Shown here one piece after another: positions 26,908 to 36,171 of a stretch of DNA of 64,000 nucleotides (positions are counted from its first letter, which is position 1; each line of letters opens with the position of its first letter). Location of the stretch: positions 62,001-126,000 of the forward strand of contig CAXGAH010000002.1 of NCBI GenBank assembly GCA_964007875.1. Direction: 5' to 3'. Below the pieces are notes generated by a model that worked only from the letters and a program-made list of their open reading frames with translations, made no database searches and had not been told where the DNA came from. The DNA comes from UBA1275 sp002323515 (GTDB lineage: Bacteria > Bacteroidota > Rhodothermia > Balneolales > Balneolaceae). Position numbers and translations under genes: made by a program.

Positions 26908-27958
26908 TAACTTTTACTTGTCGTTCTTGAATTTCACTGAAAGTTGTATTCTTTTTGAAAAAAAACTCCCAGACTAAAAAAGGCCTTTTAAAGGCAGTGT
27001 AAGTGCCTAGTACACTAGTAGTCATTTTAGAGTGTAAAGGTGTATTTAAAGACCTTTTGTGCAATAAGTTAGGTATTTCTTTTACCAAAGATAAATGAGC
27101 AGAAAAAATGGCTTTTGCCTCACTGAATTTACCGGTTAGTAGCGCTCTTTTAAGAGCAATGATATCCAACAGATACCTAATAAATAGTACTCGAAATAGG
27201 CGATGCTTCGGTAGATTTTTAATGAGCATATACCAATTATTTCTAAAATTGTACCAAATTTTTCTGTAAGACCCTTGAGCCAATGACCCCCCACCAATAT
27301 GGTATACTTTTGAATTATGACAGTAGGTTATGGTATGCCCAATATGTCGTGCACGCCAGCATAAGTCAATTTCTTCCATATGCATCTCAAAATCTTCATC
27401 AAACCCACGGAGTTCCTGAAACAACGTTTTTTTTATCACCATGGCGGCTCCTGATGCCCAATCAATGGACTCATCTTTATCGTATTGGCCCATATCCTCC
27501 TCAACTACATTGAAAATACGGCCTCGACAATAGGGGTAGCCATACCGATCAATATAGCCTCCAGCAGCACCCGCATATTCAAAATGTGTTGGTTTTTTGG
27601 CCGATAAGATCTTAGGTTGAAATAGTTCGCTTTTTGGGTTCTTAATGATGCAGGTGTGAAGGGAATTGAGCCACATTGGGTGCACTTTAACGTCATTATT
27701 TAAAAAAATTAAATAATCATTCTTACAATGTTTAACAGCACGGTTATTTCCTCCTGCAAAAAAATAATTTTTCTTTAACTCTAGTATGGAAATATCAGGA
27801 AAATGTTGTTTAACCCATGCAAGGCTTTCATCTGTTGATCCATTGTCTGCCAGAATAATTTCCATGGATGGATAGTTTGTTACATGTACACTTTGCAGGC
27901 ATTCCTGTAGGTGAGTTAATCCATTCCAATTCAGTATGACAATGCTAAATGAAGTCAA
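26900..27958 (-). CDS. Family 2 glycosyltransferase (rhamnosyltransferase-like)
   Basis: A 352-residue GT-A enzyme: N-terminal FSIVILNWNGLTHL, ADNGSTDES, the NNDVKV metal motif (in LIFLNNDVKV), WASGAAMVIKK and MHMEEIDLCWRARHIGH, followed by a tail of amphipathic helices that may touch the membrane. This pattern is common in rhamnosyl- and other polysaccharide transferases. Its end overlaps deoC by eight bases, but no functional link is obvious. The 98-base gap upstream contains two dyads shared with the divergent YfcE gene. Confidence 0.88.
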   Translation of the reverse strand: MTSFSIVILNWNGLTHLQECLQSVHVTNYPSMEIILADNGSTDESLAWVKQHFPDISILELKKNYFFAGGNNRAVKHCKNDYLIFLNNDVKVHPMWLNSLHTCIIKNPKSELFQPKILSAKKPTHFEYAGAAGGYIDRYGYPYCRGRIFNVVEEDMGQYDKDESIDWASGAAMVIKKTLFQELRGFDEDFEMHMEEIDLCWRARHIGHTITYCHNSKVYHIGGGSLAQGSYRKIWYNFRNNWYMLIKNLPKHRLFRVLFIRYLLDIIALKRALLTGKFSEAKAIFSAHLSLVKEIPNLLHKRSLNTPLHSKMTTSVLGTYTAFKRPFLVWEFFFKKNTTFSEIQERQVKVND

Positions 27959-28004
27959 GTATTTCGGTCGTTTTATTAAAAAACTTGTACTTTGGAATTA
28001 GTCA

Positions 28005-28037
28005 ATTAGGTATGCCTAATGCCGCTGTAATTTACAG
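28005..28037. promoter_or_regulatory. Two adjacent dyads in the GT2/yfcE divergent region
   Basis: ATTAGG-TATG-CCTAAT (28005-28020) and CTGTAA-T-TTACAG (28025-28037) are perfect inverted repeats separated by four bases, in a 98-base divergent promoter region and just after TACTTTGG, a possible -7-like box. They could be operator sites. I cannot name a regulator. Confidence 0.4.
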
Positions 28038-28056
28038 TACATGATACTAATTAATT

Positions 28057-28569
28057 ATGAAAATAGGCTTAGTTTCAGATACACATAGTTATTTCGATCC
28101 ACAGTTACGTTCATATTTTTCGGATTGTGACGAAATATGGCATGCCGGAGACTTTGGTACATTAAAAGTAGCAGAAAAGCTTGAAAAAATTGCACCGCTA
28201 CGAGGAGTTTATGGCAATATTGATGGGCAAGATATACGGCAAGAATATCCTCTACATCTGCGATTTAAATGTGAAGGAATTGATGTCTGGATGACACATA
28301 TTGGTGGTATACCAGGGAGATATTGCCTGCCAATCCGAAAAGAAATTATGCAAAACCCACCTGAATTATTTGTTTGTGGACATTCTCATATTTTGAAAAT
28401 TGTTAGGGACAAAGAATGTAAGAACATGCTTTACATGAATCCTGGAGCAGCAGGTAAGCAAGGTTTTCAGCAATACAGAACAGTTGTAACGTTTGAAATT
28501 AACCAAGGAAAATTATCCGATGCTCAAGTGGTTCATCTGGGTGAATTGGGGAAAAAGCAACCTTTGTAA
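28057..28569 (+). CDS. YfcE/MJ0936-family phosphodiesterase
   Basis: A 170-residue calcineurin-like enzyme: VSDTHS (residues 5-10), HAGDFG, YGNIDGQ replacing the usual GNCD, THIGG and CGHSH, then MNPGAAGKQG. These ligands bind two metals in manganese-dependent phosphodiesterases of the YfcE group. Physiological substrate unknown. It is followed by a short tandem repeat. Confidence 0.9.
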   Translation: MKIGLVSDTHSYFDPQLRSYFSDCDEIWHAGDFGTLKVAEKLEKIAPLRGVYGNIDGQDIRQEYPLHLRFKCEGIDVWMTHIGGIPGRYCLPIRKEIMQNPPELFVCGHSHILKIVRDKECKNMLYMNPGAAGKQGFQQYRTVVTFEINQGKLSDAQVVHLGELGKKQPL

Positions 28570-28582
28570 TCGAAGTAGGTTT

Positions 28583-28657
28583 CATGAACTCGAGGTACAT
28601 AAACCCGAGGTATATTAACCCAGGTTACATGAACTCGAGTAACATTAACCTAAAAAT
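28583..28657. repeat. Degenerate 15-bp tandem repeat, about five copies
   Basis: Units read CATGAACTCGAGGTA (28583), CATAAACCCGAGGTA (28598), TATTAACCCAGGTTA (28613), CATGAACTCGAGTAA (28628) and a decayed CATTAACCTAAAAAT (28643). The array lies in the 162-base gap between the convergent yfcE and crtD-like genes. AGGTTA and TAACCT in units 3-5 can form a weak hairpin. It may be a minisatellite; too few and too short for CRISPR. Confidence 0.8.
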
Positions 28658-28731
28658 ACGGTCTTAAATTTATGGGGAAATGGTTTAAATTAAGTGCATA
28701 GGAGCTTGGTTGACAGTAGTGTTGGCAGCAG

Positions 28732-30303
28732 CTAGATCGTGTTTAAAAGTTTTTGGACGTTAAATGCCGATTGTAAGACCAGTGGAATACCCCCTCCAGG
28801 ATGTACTGAGCCTCCCGTTAAAAAGAGCCCATCTATTGTTTTAGAACGGTTTCTAGGTCGTAAAAATGCAGATAAAAGACCATTAGAGGAGGTGCCATAG
28901 ATACTGCCTTTGTTCGATCGATAGCGGTCGTAAAAATGAAATGGAGATCGTATTTCTTGATATTGAATGTGTTCTGATAGTCCGTTTAACCCTCGTTCTT
29001 CAAGTTCGGAGATGATTTTTTGTGCATAATCTGGTGTTTTAGGGTCTTCAGCTAACTCGTTGAGGTAAGGTGCATTAACTAAAATAAATAGATTTGAACC
29101 ACCATTTGGAGCGTCCTCAGCTTCGGAGTAGGAGGTATTGGCAACATAGATAGTGGGATTATCTGGCAGCTGCTTATTGTTGAAAATGTCATGGAATTCC
29201 TGCTTATAGTCTGCGCTGAAAAATATGTTGTGATGTTTTAGCTGGTCGTAGGTATGATTAAGTCCTAGTAACAACACAAAACCTGAGCATGAAGGCTCAG
29301 AATAGCGGGTTTGTAGTTGTTGAATTGTTGGGCGTACACTGCTAGGCAGGAGGTGTTGGTAGGTTTCATAGGCGTCACTGTTCGAGACTACCTTATTACA
29401 ATAAAATCTAGATAAGGGTAGCTGCTCTGACTCCACAGAGGGGGTGTCAGGTGTTAGGTTTTTAGTATTTATATATTCAATCCCCTGAATTTTTTTTCTA
29501 GCACTGCTTGTGTCTACCAAGATTCTACGTACATCACAGTGGGTATATAACTGGACCCCTAACTTATTTGCGAGTTTCTCTAATTGTTTCACTAAGGTAT
29601 GCATGCCCCCTTGTATGTAATACCCTCCAATATTAAGCTCGACATGTGGAATTACATTAAGTGTTCCAGGTGCTGAGTAGGGGGAAGAGCCATTATAAGT
29701 TGTAAATCGTTTAAAGAACTGACGTAAATAGGGCGAGCTAAAATGGTCGTCAATCACATCGCTTACGCTTTTGAAAGCATCAATACTAAAGAAAGAAGAT
29801 AGGTTGAGCCCTTTCAAATCGGAAAGACTGCTCAGTGTATTGAACAAAAATGCATCGGCTGTCTTATCGTAGAGACGCCGTATGTACTCCAAAAAATCCA
29901 TATAAGCTTGACTATCTTCTGGAGCAATACGATCTATTTCTTTGGCTGTTTGATTGGTATTGTCATAACAATCGAAGTGTTGGCCATCGGCATAGTTGTA
30001 TCGGCAAATAGGATGAACTTCTTTGAGTATGAGCCATTCATCTAATGATTCCCCGCAAGCAGTAAAGAAGGTCTCTAATAAAAAAGGCATGGTCAGTAGG
30101 CTAGGCCCAGTATCAAAACGGTAGCCCTGAATACGTTGCTCATCCATTTTTCCACCCAATTGAGCATTTTTTTCAAACAAACTAACCTTATAGCCATCGG
30201 AAGCAAGTAAACATGCGCTCATTAGACCACCTATACCACCACCAACAATACCAACGGTGTTTGAGTCGGGCAGAGGTACATCCTTATCAGGAGTTTGATG
30301 CAT
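28732..30303 (-). CDS. Carotenoid desaturase/oxidoreductase, CrtD/CrtI family
   Basis: A 523-residue FAD enzyme with dinucleotide motif GIVGGGIGGLMSA (residues about 18-30), EKNAQLGGKM and the FDTGPSLLTMPFL block, which fits 1-hydroxycarotenoid 3,4-desaturase CrtD of Bacteroidota better than phytoene desaturase CrtI. The C-terminal signature GLFLTGGSVHPGGGIPLVLQS is intact. The likely role is desaturation of hydroxylated acyclic carotenoids for membrane pigments. No other carotenoid gene is in the window, so the exact reaction cannot be fixed. Confidence 0.82.
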   Translation of the reverse strand: MHQTPDKDVPLPDSNTVGIVGGGIGGLMSACLLASDGYKVSLFEKNAQLGGKMDEQRIQGYRFDTGPSLLTMPFLLETFFTACGESLDEWLILKEVHPICRYNYADGQHFDCYDNTNQTAKEIDRIAPEDSQAYMDFLEYIRRLYDKTADAFLFNTLSSLSDLKGLNLSSFFSIDAFKSVSDVIDDHFSSPYLRQFFKRFTTYNGSSPYSAPGTLNVIPHVELNIGGYYIQGGMHTLVKQLEKLANKLGVQLYTHCDVRRILVDTSSARKKIQGIEYINTKNLTPDTPSVESEQLPLSRFYCNKVVSNSDAYETYQHLLPSSVRPTIQQLQTRYSEPSCSGFVLLLGLNHTYDQLKHHNIFFSADYKQEFHDIFNNKQLPDNPTIYVANTSYSEAEDAPNGGSNLFILVNAPYLNELAEDPKTPDYAQKIISELEERGLNGLSEHIQYQEIRSPFHFYDRYRSNKGSIYGTSSNGLLSAFLRPRNRSKTIDGLFLTGGSVHPGGGIPLVLQSAFNVQKLLNTI

Positions 30304-30383
30304 AGCTTTGTATAAGAGTAATATTTACAAGTTGTCGAGTACGAAAAATCTTATTATTAGCTTGAAATCACATCAGGCAGCAA

Positions 30384-31745
30384 ATGTACTCACAAGATAT
30401 TGAATCTATAATAGCAGAATATAATTCCGATTATACGGATTTCTTAGAGGCCTTTCGCGATGGTTCGATAGAAGAACTAATCCTTTCAAAGTCGTTTCCC
30501 AGTAGCTTACCAAAACAGTTTTTGATTGATCAATTAATCAGCCATAAAAAAGTACAACAGAAAATTCCCTGCTTGTCATCAGTCAAAGGTCTAGTTTATC
30601 CACCACCCATTCATGTTGAGCAGAGTTCTTCTGAGTGGACGGCAAGCTATAAAGCAAAATTAGTAGAGACTGAAGTCATCATTGACGGTACAGGTGGAAT
30701 GGGAGTAGATAGTTATTTTTTTGCAAAAAGAGGAATGAAACTTTGGTATATAGAATCAAATGAACATTTGTGTAGGATTACCCAGAACAATTTTTCCATC
30801 TTGGGGATAAATGCTGAGGTTGTACATGGTAGGCTGGAAGATTTTTTGGTATCGCCTGAGTTTGAAGATCTATGTGCTTCCTCGTCTTCGCTAACGTTAT
30901 TTATAGATCCATCTAGACGGGTGCAAGGAAATAAGGTAGCTGGATTAGCGGATTCTGAACCTAATATATTTAGGTTGTGGGCTCGAATTGCTTCTAGTGT
31001 TGATCAGCTTGTAGTAAAGGCTTCGCCTATGGCGCATGTCGAGGAAGTCCTAGCTGTGGAATATCCTATTGATAGTATACATGCCGTATCAGTTAATAAT
31101 GAGCTAAAAGAACTACTCTACCATTATCGGTTTAAACGAGTAGAACAGAAAGCTAATAATAGGGGGCAAATATGGTATAAATCGGTTGATATCCGGAAGA
31201 ATGAAAGAGTTGAACAAAGTCAGGAGAGCTTTGCTATTCTAGCCGATAAACAGGGACTAGCTCCAGTGAGCGTACCATACATTCAAAATGATTGGTTGAC
31301 TAGTATCAGCACGATTACTAATTCTTTTTCTAATAATACAAAAGAAAAGCAGGTTGCTGATGGCTTGAACTCATATTTGTATGACCCTATGGTTGGGGCG
31401 AAAAAACTAGCATGTATGGATCATCTTGCATTAGAATATGGATTAATGAAATTAAATAGCCATACCCACCTGTATTTTTCGAAAGACTTGATTGAGCATT
31501 TCCCTGGACGCATTTTTGAAATTCTGGATGGATTTTCTCCTTCTCATAAATTTCTAAAAAAGTGGATTAAAGCAAACTTATCTAAGTACATCAACATATG
31601 GACGTTGAATTATCCACTCTCAAGTCAAGCTATTAAGAAAAAATATGGTATTGAGGACGGGGGAGAGCTAACACTCATTTTTACCCGAATTTATCCTGAT
31701 CATCACTGGGTTTTTGTTGTAAAAAGGGTGACTTTCCTGAGCTAA
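30384..31745 (+). CDS. THUMP-like class I SAM-dependent methyltransferase
   Basis: A 453-residue protein with an N-terminal helical part, the SAM-binding IIDGTGGMGVDSYFFAKRG (about 99-117), acidic loop YIESNEHLC and the diagnostic FIDPSRR (about 172) that replaces the usual catalytic DPPY. The C-terminal third is the ferredoxin-like THUMP-like domain with GIEDGGELTLIFTR. The family is conserved in Bacteroidota and probably methylates RNA, but its substrate is unproven. It is divergent from the carotenoid gene and converges on the TonB receptor. Confidence 0.88.
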   Translation: MYSQDIESIIAEYNSDYTDFLEAFRDGSIEELILSKSFPSSLPKQFLIDQLISHKKVQQKIPCLSSVKGLVYPPPIHVEQSSSEWTASYKAKLVETEVIIDGTGGMGVDSYFFAKRGMKLWYIESNEHLCRITQNNFSILGINAEVVHGRLEDFLVSPEFEDLCASSSSLTLFIDPSRRVQGNKVAGLADSEPNIFRLWARIASSVDQLVVKASPMAHVEEVLAVEYPIDSIHAVSVNNELKELLYHYRFKRVEQKANNRGQIWYKSVDIRKNERVEQSQESFAILADKQGLAPVSVPYIQNDWLTSISTITNSFSNNTKEKQVADGLNSYLYDPMVGAKKLACMDHLALEYGLMKLNSHTHLYFSKDLIEHFPGRIFEILDGFSPSHKFLKKWIKANLSKYINIWTLNYPLSSQAIKKKYGIEDGGELTLIFTRIYPDHHWVFVVKRVTFLS

Positions 31746-31759
31746 AATACGCGATAGTC

Positions 31760-34204
31760 TTAAAAATTAATCACTAAACCGATAGAAGGTAATACATTCA
31801 CCGAGGTATTTGTGTTAACTTGAACTAAGCGTTCTGGAAACACTAATTCTCCGGTTTCATCACGATCTAAACCATAGCTGGGTTCCTCAGGATTTGCATT
31901 ACCCAAGATGTTTTGCACTTCAAAAAAGACATCTAAACTCCACGCCGCGTAACTCCATTTTTTATCGACCCGTATATCTACTTGATTGTATGAATTTAGC
32001 CTATTCTGTCCTACAGAGCTGTAATCTTTAATGATGGCAGGATAAAATTCTAACGTTTGGTCCAAATTGGTGGGAATAAAAGGAGCCCTACCTAAATACC
32101 GGTATCGAGAGCTTATTTCCCAATTGTTTTGGAGTTTATATCCTGCTAAAGCAGAGATAAGGAATTGATTATCCCATAGAGAGGGTCGGTAAACTAAATC
32201 ACTCCCGCTAAATTCACTCTTGAACCAGGTAAAGGATGCAATTCCATACCATTTACCAGTAAATTTTTGCTGCAATAATAATTCTAATCCTTGTGTTTTT
32301 CCCAATCCATTACTTTGAATTAATTCACTTCCAAACACTTCAAATCCGCCCCCCTTATTTGCTAATGATACCGCATCTACCACAGAGACGGGATAATTGG
32401 AATATTTTTTATAAAAGGCTTCTAATGAGATTCGAGAGGATTCATCGATGACATATTCAAAACCACTAACAAAGTGTTCACTTCGAATGTATTTAGCTTC
32501 TCTATTTGCCCAAAAACCTATGTTATCTTCAAATCCCAGTATTGTATATGTGGGTATTTTGTAATAGACCCCCCATGACTGATTCCACTTCCATTGTCCG
32601 CCAGCATCGAGCTTATAAGAATACGATACTCGTGGACTAATTTGCCCAAATAAACCCACGTCATCTCTCATGAAATCGTTATCGTCGACTCTTAATCCAA
32701 CTGAAAATTGTAATCTATCTCGTAACCCTTTTGTGGATGCCTGAAGATGAGCACCGTATCGAATGAAGCTTAAATCAGAGACGAAATTTCTGTCGTTAAC
32801 TAAATCCTGTGTAGTATTATCGTAGGCAACTTGCTGTACAGAGTATCCAAATGCATAGGTCCATGGGCCAGAAAAAAGCTTGATTTGATGCCTTAACTTA
32901 CGTTCAAGTTCATTTGCATCGTTTTGAAAATACAGGCCTAGTTCATTGACGTTATCAGTAAATCGGGAAAACTTATTGTAAAGACTATTTTGGCTTAGAA
33001 TAATATCCATTAGTCCATTATTGTCTGGAAATCTATGACGCCATCGAATTCCAGTGGTGTTACTTTGTTGTTCTAGCACAGGAACTTGATCCTGAATGGC
33101 TTTTTGTTCGGCATCAAAATCATCCAGTTCATTTACTGAAGAGTTGTCAATGGAACCCACTCCCGTAAAAAGCAATTTGTTGTTTGCATTTATTTGATGG
33201 GTTATTTTGTATTGGTAGTCCCAGTAATCGGGTAAAAAAGGCAGGCCAATAGCTTGGAAAAGTAGCTGAAGGTAGGAGCGTCGTATACTTACGATGTAAC
33301 TGGTTTGTGCTTCGGACTCATCTGCCTTAAATAGTGGTCCTTCAAAAGTTAAGGCAGATTCAGAGGAGCCTAGGCGGAAATTTCCGACAAACTCTCTAGT
33401 ATTCCCGTTTCGTTGATCGAATTCCAATACCCCACTAAGAACATTATCGTAGGATGCGGCGAATGAACTTGCACTTAGAGTGACCCCTTCAAAGAATGAT
33501 ACATTAAGTAAACCAACGGGACCGCCAGCGCTACCTTGAGTCGAAAAATGATTGATGGTGGGAATTTCAATCCCATCTAGGTAGTACACATTTTCATTGG
33601 GGGCCCCACCCCGAATAATTACATCATTTCTAAATCCAGCAACCGAACCTGATACACCTGGAAATGACTGTATTACTTTAGCTATATCATTATTTCCACC
33701 AGGATAAGAAGTAATTTCTTGTTGGTTTAAATTCTGAATGGAGAGGGGGGTTGTTTCAAGCTTAGTGAATGGATTCACACTAACAACTACTTCATCCAAT
33801 CCAATTTCAGCTTGTTCCAATTGCACGTCGATATCTATGTTCCCCTCGGAGCGAATTACCACGTTGTAGATGATTTGCGAACGATAGCCTATGAAGCTAA
33901 CTCTTATGTTATAGGTGTCTGGGGGAATATTGGAAAGTACATATTCTCCTTCAAAATTGGTGGCCGCACCAAAGTCAGTATCAGCTAGGAAGACTGTAGC
34001 GCCAAAAAGGGGTTCACCTGTTTTTTGATCGATAATAGAGCCCCTTAATTCGCCATTTTGTGCTGCTAAATCCAAAGAATATCCTGCCATAGTTAGAATG
34101 ACAAGAAGCCCTGTAATCATAGATGTAAAATGGGAAAAACTAGCATAAGGCAATCCATAATCGAGTCCTTTAATGCAACGAAAGTTAGGCAAACACATTT
34201 TCAT
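31760..34204 (-). CDS. TonB-dependent outer-membrane receptor with CarboxypepD_reg domain
   Basis: An 814-residue receptor. After a long n-region and signal ending LDLAAQ, residues about 50-135 form a CarboxypepD_reg-like beta domain (GSIIDQKTGEPLFGATVFLA ...), then a plug domain with NDVIIRGGAPNENVYYLDGIEI and a 22-strand barrel ending in VLPSIGLVINF. This is the SusC/CirA-type layout, without an adjacent SusD. The ligand is unknown. The start is 12 bases after the rlmD stop; an internal Met at 34120 would give a shorter uncharged signal. It is the last gene of a four-gene cluster. Confidence 0.9.
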   Translation of the reverse strand: MKMCLPNFRCIKGLDYGLPYASFSHFTSMITGLLVILTMAGYSLDLAAQNGELRGSIIDQKTGEPLFGATVFLADTDFGAATNFEGEYVLSNIPPDTYNIRVSFIGYRSQIIYNVVIRSEGNIDIDVQLEQAEIGLDEVVVSVNPFTKLETTPLSIQNLNQQEITSYPGGNNDIAKVIQSFPGVSGSVAGFRNDVIIRGGAPNENVYYLDGIEIPTINHFSTQGSAGGPVGLLNVSFFEGVTLSASSFAASYDNVLSGVLEFDQRNGNTREFVGNFRLGSSESALTFEGPLFKADESEAQTSYIVSIRRSYLQLLFQAIGLPFLPDYWDYQYKITHQINANNKLLFTGVGSIDNSSVNELDDFDAEQKAIQDQVPVLEQQSNTTGIRWRHRFPDNNGLMDIILSQNSLYNKFSRFTDNVNELGLYFQNDANELERKLRHQIKLFSGPWTYAFGYSVQQVAYDNTTQDLVNDRNFVSDLSFIRYGAHLQASTKGLRDRLQFSVGLRVDDNDFMRDDVGLFGQISPRVSYSYKLDAGGQWKWNQSWGVYYKIPTYTILGFEDNIGFWANREAKYIRSEHFVSGFEYVIDESSRISLEAFYKKYSNYPVSVVDAVSLANKGGGFEVFGSELIQSNGLGKTQGLELLLQQKFTGKWYGIASFTWFKSEFSGSDLVYRPSLWDNQFLISALAGYKLQNNWEISSRYRYLGRAPFIPTNLDQTLEFYPAIIKDYSSVGQNRLNSYNQVDIRVDKKWSYAAWSLDVFFEVQNILGNANPEEPSYGLDRDETGELVFPERLVQVNTNTSVNVLPSIGLVINF

Positions 34205-34215
34205 AAACGACGTGT

Positions 34216-35616
34216 TTATAACTTTAAGGTCAAAGCGGCAACCGTTTCTATGTGATAAGTTTGAGGGAACATATCAACTGGTTGAATAGCGTCAATACTG
34301 TACGCTTCAGAAAGTAATGCTAAGTCCCGCGCTAAGGTAGAACTGTCACAGCTAACGTAGATTATTTTTGGTGCTTTTAAATCTAATAGTTGAGTAATGA
34401 CGTCTGGATGCATACCTACTCTTGGTGGGTCTGTAATTAATACATTAGGATGACCATGTTGCTGTATCAAGGTTTCATTGAAGGTGTCTCTCATATCCCC
34501 TTTGACAAAAAAAGCATGTTCAACCCCATTTTTTGACGCATTGATTCGGGCATTTTCAATGGCTTCGTCTACCAATTCTATACCCACAACCTTCGATGCC
34601 TGTTTGCTTAGGTACAGACTCAGTGTTCCAACTCCACAATATAAATCATAGACCACATCGGCTGGTTGTATGTCCGCAAAATCTGCCACCACAGAGTACA
34701 AGGCTTCTGCCTGAGCAGTGTTAGTTTGGAAAAAAGCTTTTGGGCCAATGGTAAAACGGTAAGGACCAATATAGTCTTCTATGTGACCGGAGCCATGCAA
34801 GACAAACTGATAACGCCCTGTTGCAGTAGGGTTTGGTTGGTCATTGATACTGACTATAAAGGTGGTTATAGAGGGGAATTGCTCTATCATTTTAGCATAT
34901 AGATACTCGATAATACCTTTTTCTTCATAAAAACAGACCAGATTAACCATTAGATCACTGGTATGATACGATTTACGAATAACCAAATGCCGAAAGAAAC
35001 CAGTTTTCTCAAAGGTATCAAAAGCCTCAATATTATGCTTTAAGGCATAGTTTCGAACGAAATCTAAGAGTCTAAAAGATATCGGATCCTGTAGATGACA
35101 CTCATTTAGATTCAAAATTTTGTCAAACCGACCAGGGGCATGTAATCCAGCTGCAAATCCACTATCATCGATAAATTCTTCCCGATGAATTTCATCATCA
35201 CTTAGCCATCTTCGAGGGCTGAAGCTATATTCCATTTTATTTCGATAATAAAAAGGCTGTTCACATGGAAGGGTATCATTCACTAGGGTATCGCATTTAC
35301 CAATTCTACGAATATGATCTTCTACCTGCTGACGCTTATACGCTAGTTGTTTCTCGTATGGTACCTGTTGCCAACTACATCCACCACATATTCCTGCATG
35401 TTGACATTTTGGTGTGATTCTGTCCTCAGAGGCTTCTATAATCTCAAGTAACTTGGCCTCTAGAAAGCTTTTCTTTTTCTTGATGATGCGTACCTTCACA
35501 ACATCACCAGGGACCGCACCTTTTACAAAAACAGCTCGTTCCTCATAACGACCTACACCTTTACCTTTAAATGCAGTGCCATGAATGGGGAGCTCAATTA
35601 GTTGACCTTTTTTCAT
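34216..35616 (-). CDS. rlmD: 23S rRNA (uracil-C5)-methyltransferase, RlmD family
   Basis: A 466-residue RumA-type enzyme: N-terminal TRAM domain (IELPIHGTAFKGKGVGRYEE), a 4Fe-4S cluster motif CQHAGICGGCSWQQ, SAM-binding VYDLYCGVGTLSLYLS, the TDPPRVGMH motif and catalytic VSCDSSTLARDL. Family members make m5U in 23S rRNA or tRNA, with RlmD acting on U1939; the exact target here is inferred. The ATG overlaps the stop of the cNMP-binding gene as TAATG. Confidence 0.93.
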   Translation of the reverse strand: MKKGQLIELPIHGTAFKGKGVGRYEERAVFVKGAVPGDVVKVRIIKKKKSFLEAKLLEIIEASEDRITPKCQHAGICGGCSWQQVPYEKQLAYKRQQVEDHIRRIGKCDTLVNDTLPCEQPFYYRNKMEYSFSPRRWLSDDEIHREEFIDDSGFAAGLHAPGRFDKILNLNECHLQDPISFRLLDFVRNYALKHNIEAFDTFEKTGFFRHLVIRKSYHTSDLMVNLVCFYEEKGIIEYLYAKMIEQFPSITTFIVSINDQPNPTATGRYQFVLHGSGHIEDYIGPYRFTIGPKAFFQTNTAQAEALYSVVADFADIQPADVVYDLYCGVGTLSLYLSKQASKVVGIELVDEAIENARINASKNGVEHAFFVKGDMRDTFNETLIQQHGHPNVLITDPPRVGMHPDVITQLLDLKAPKIIYVSCDSSTLARDLALLSEAYSIDAIQPVDMFPQTYHIETVAALTLKL

Positions 35617-36161
35617 TAATCAAGCTTTTCGTCGTCATAGTAGGCATCAAATTCTATTTGAGCGGCAATCCTAGGGTCATGATTCTCTTCAATGGTGGTA
35701 AGCGCAGTCTCTAGTTGACGAAGGGCTATATTAGTTAACATCTGCAAAAACTTAACAGCAATTTGAGGATGACGATCCATTAGTACTTCGAAATCTGGCT
35801 TAAAGAATCCCAATAAGGTGCAGTCCGTTTTACATAGTGCGGATGTTTTACGTTTTAGATTGTAACCAATGGACAAAGCTCCAAAACTATCAGGTGAACT
35901 TAATAAGAATGCATTTGATTGATCCTGTATTTCTTGATTATCCTCCAGACTTGTCATGACGGTTAGTTCAACTGATCCGTCTTCGATGAAATACATTCCA
36001 GTTCCTGGATCATTTCGGTAAAATATATATTCCCCTGATTTGTAAGTTCGACGATGGCATAGTTGTAAAAACTCATATCGTTCCAGTGTACTGAGATTTT
36101 GTAAAAATCGAGATTGAAGGACTATTTTGGATTGTTGTTTTATACGCTTGTATGTACTCAT
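35616..36161 (-). CDS. Cyclic nucleotide-binding domain protein without HTH
   Basis: A 181-residue protein made almost entirely of one CNMP/CAP-like beta-roll (about residues 22-150: YKSGEYIFYRNDPGTGMYFIEDG, then SFGALSIGYNLKRKTSA in the phosphate-binding cassette position). The Arg in KRKT could contact phosphate but the cassette is not canonical. A long C-terminal helix replaces the DNA-binding domain of CRP. It may sense a nucleotide or serve as a structural module for a partner. It lies between a BamA-like gene (ten bases) and rlmD (one-base overlap). Confidence 0.82.
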   Translation of the reverse strand: MSTYKRIKQQSKIVLQSRFLQNLSTLERYEFLQLCHRRTYKSGEYIFYRNDPGTGMYFIEDGSVELTVMTSLEDNQEIQDQSNAFLLSSPDSFGALSIGYNLKRKTSALCKTDCTLLGFFKPDFEVLMDRHPQIAVKFLQMLTNIALRQLETALTTIEENHDPRIAAQIEFDAYYDDEKLD

Positions 36162-36171
36162 AATGTAAATC

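Noticed and set aside
28583..28657. CRISPR-like array
   Set aside because: Units are only 15 bp and directly adjacent with no spacers, and no cas genes are present.
30384..31745. Mobile or transferred origin for the THUMP-like methyltransferase region
   Set aside because: No repeats, integrase, tRNA junction or composition shift; the family is normal for this group.
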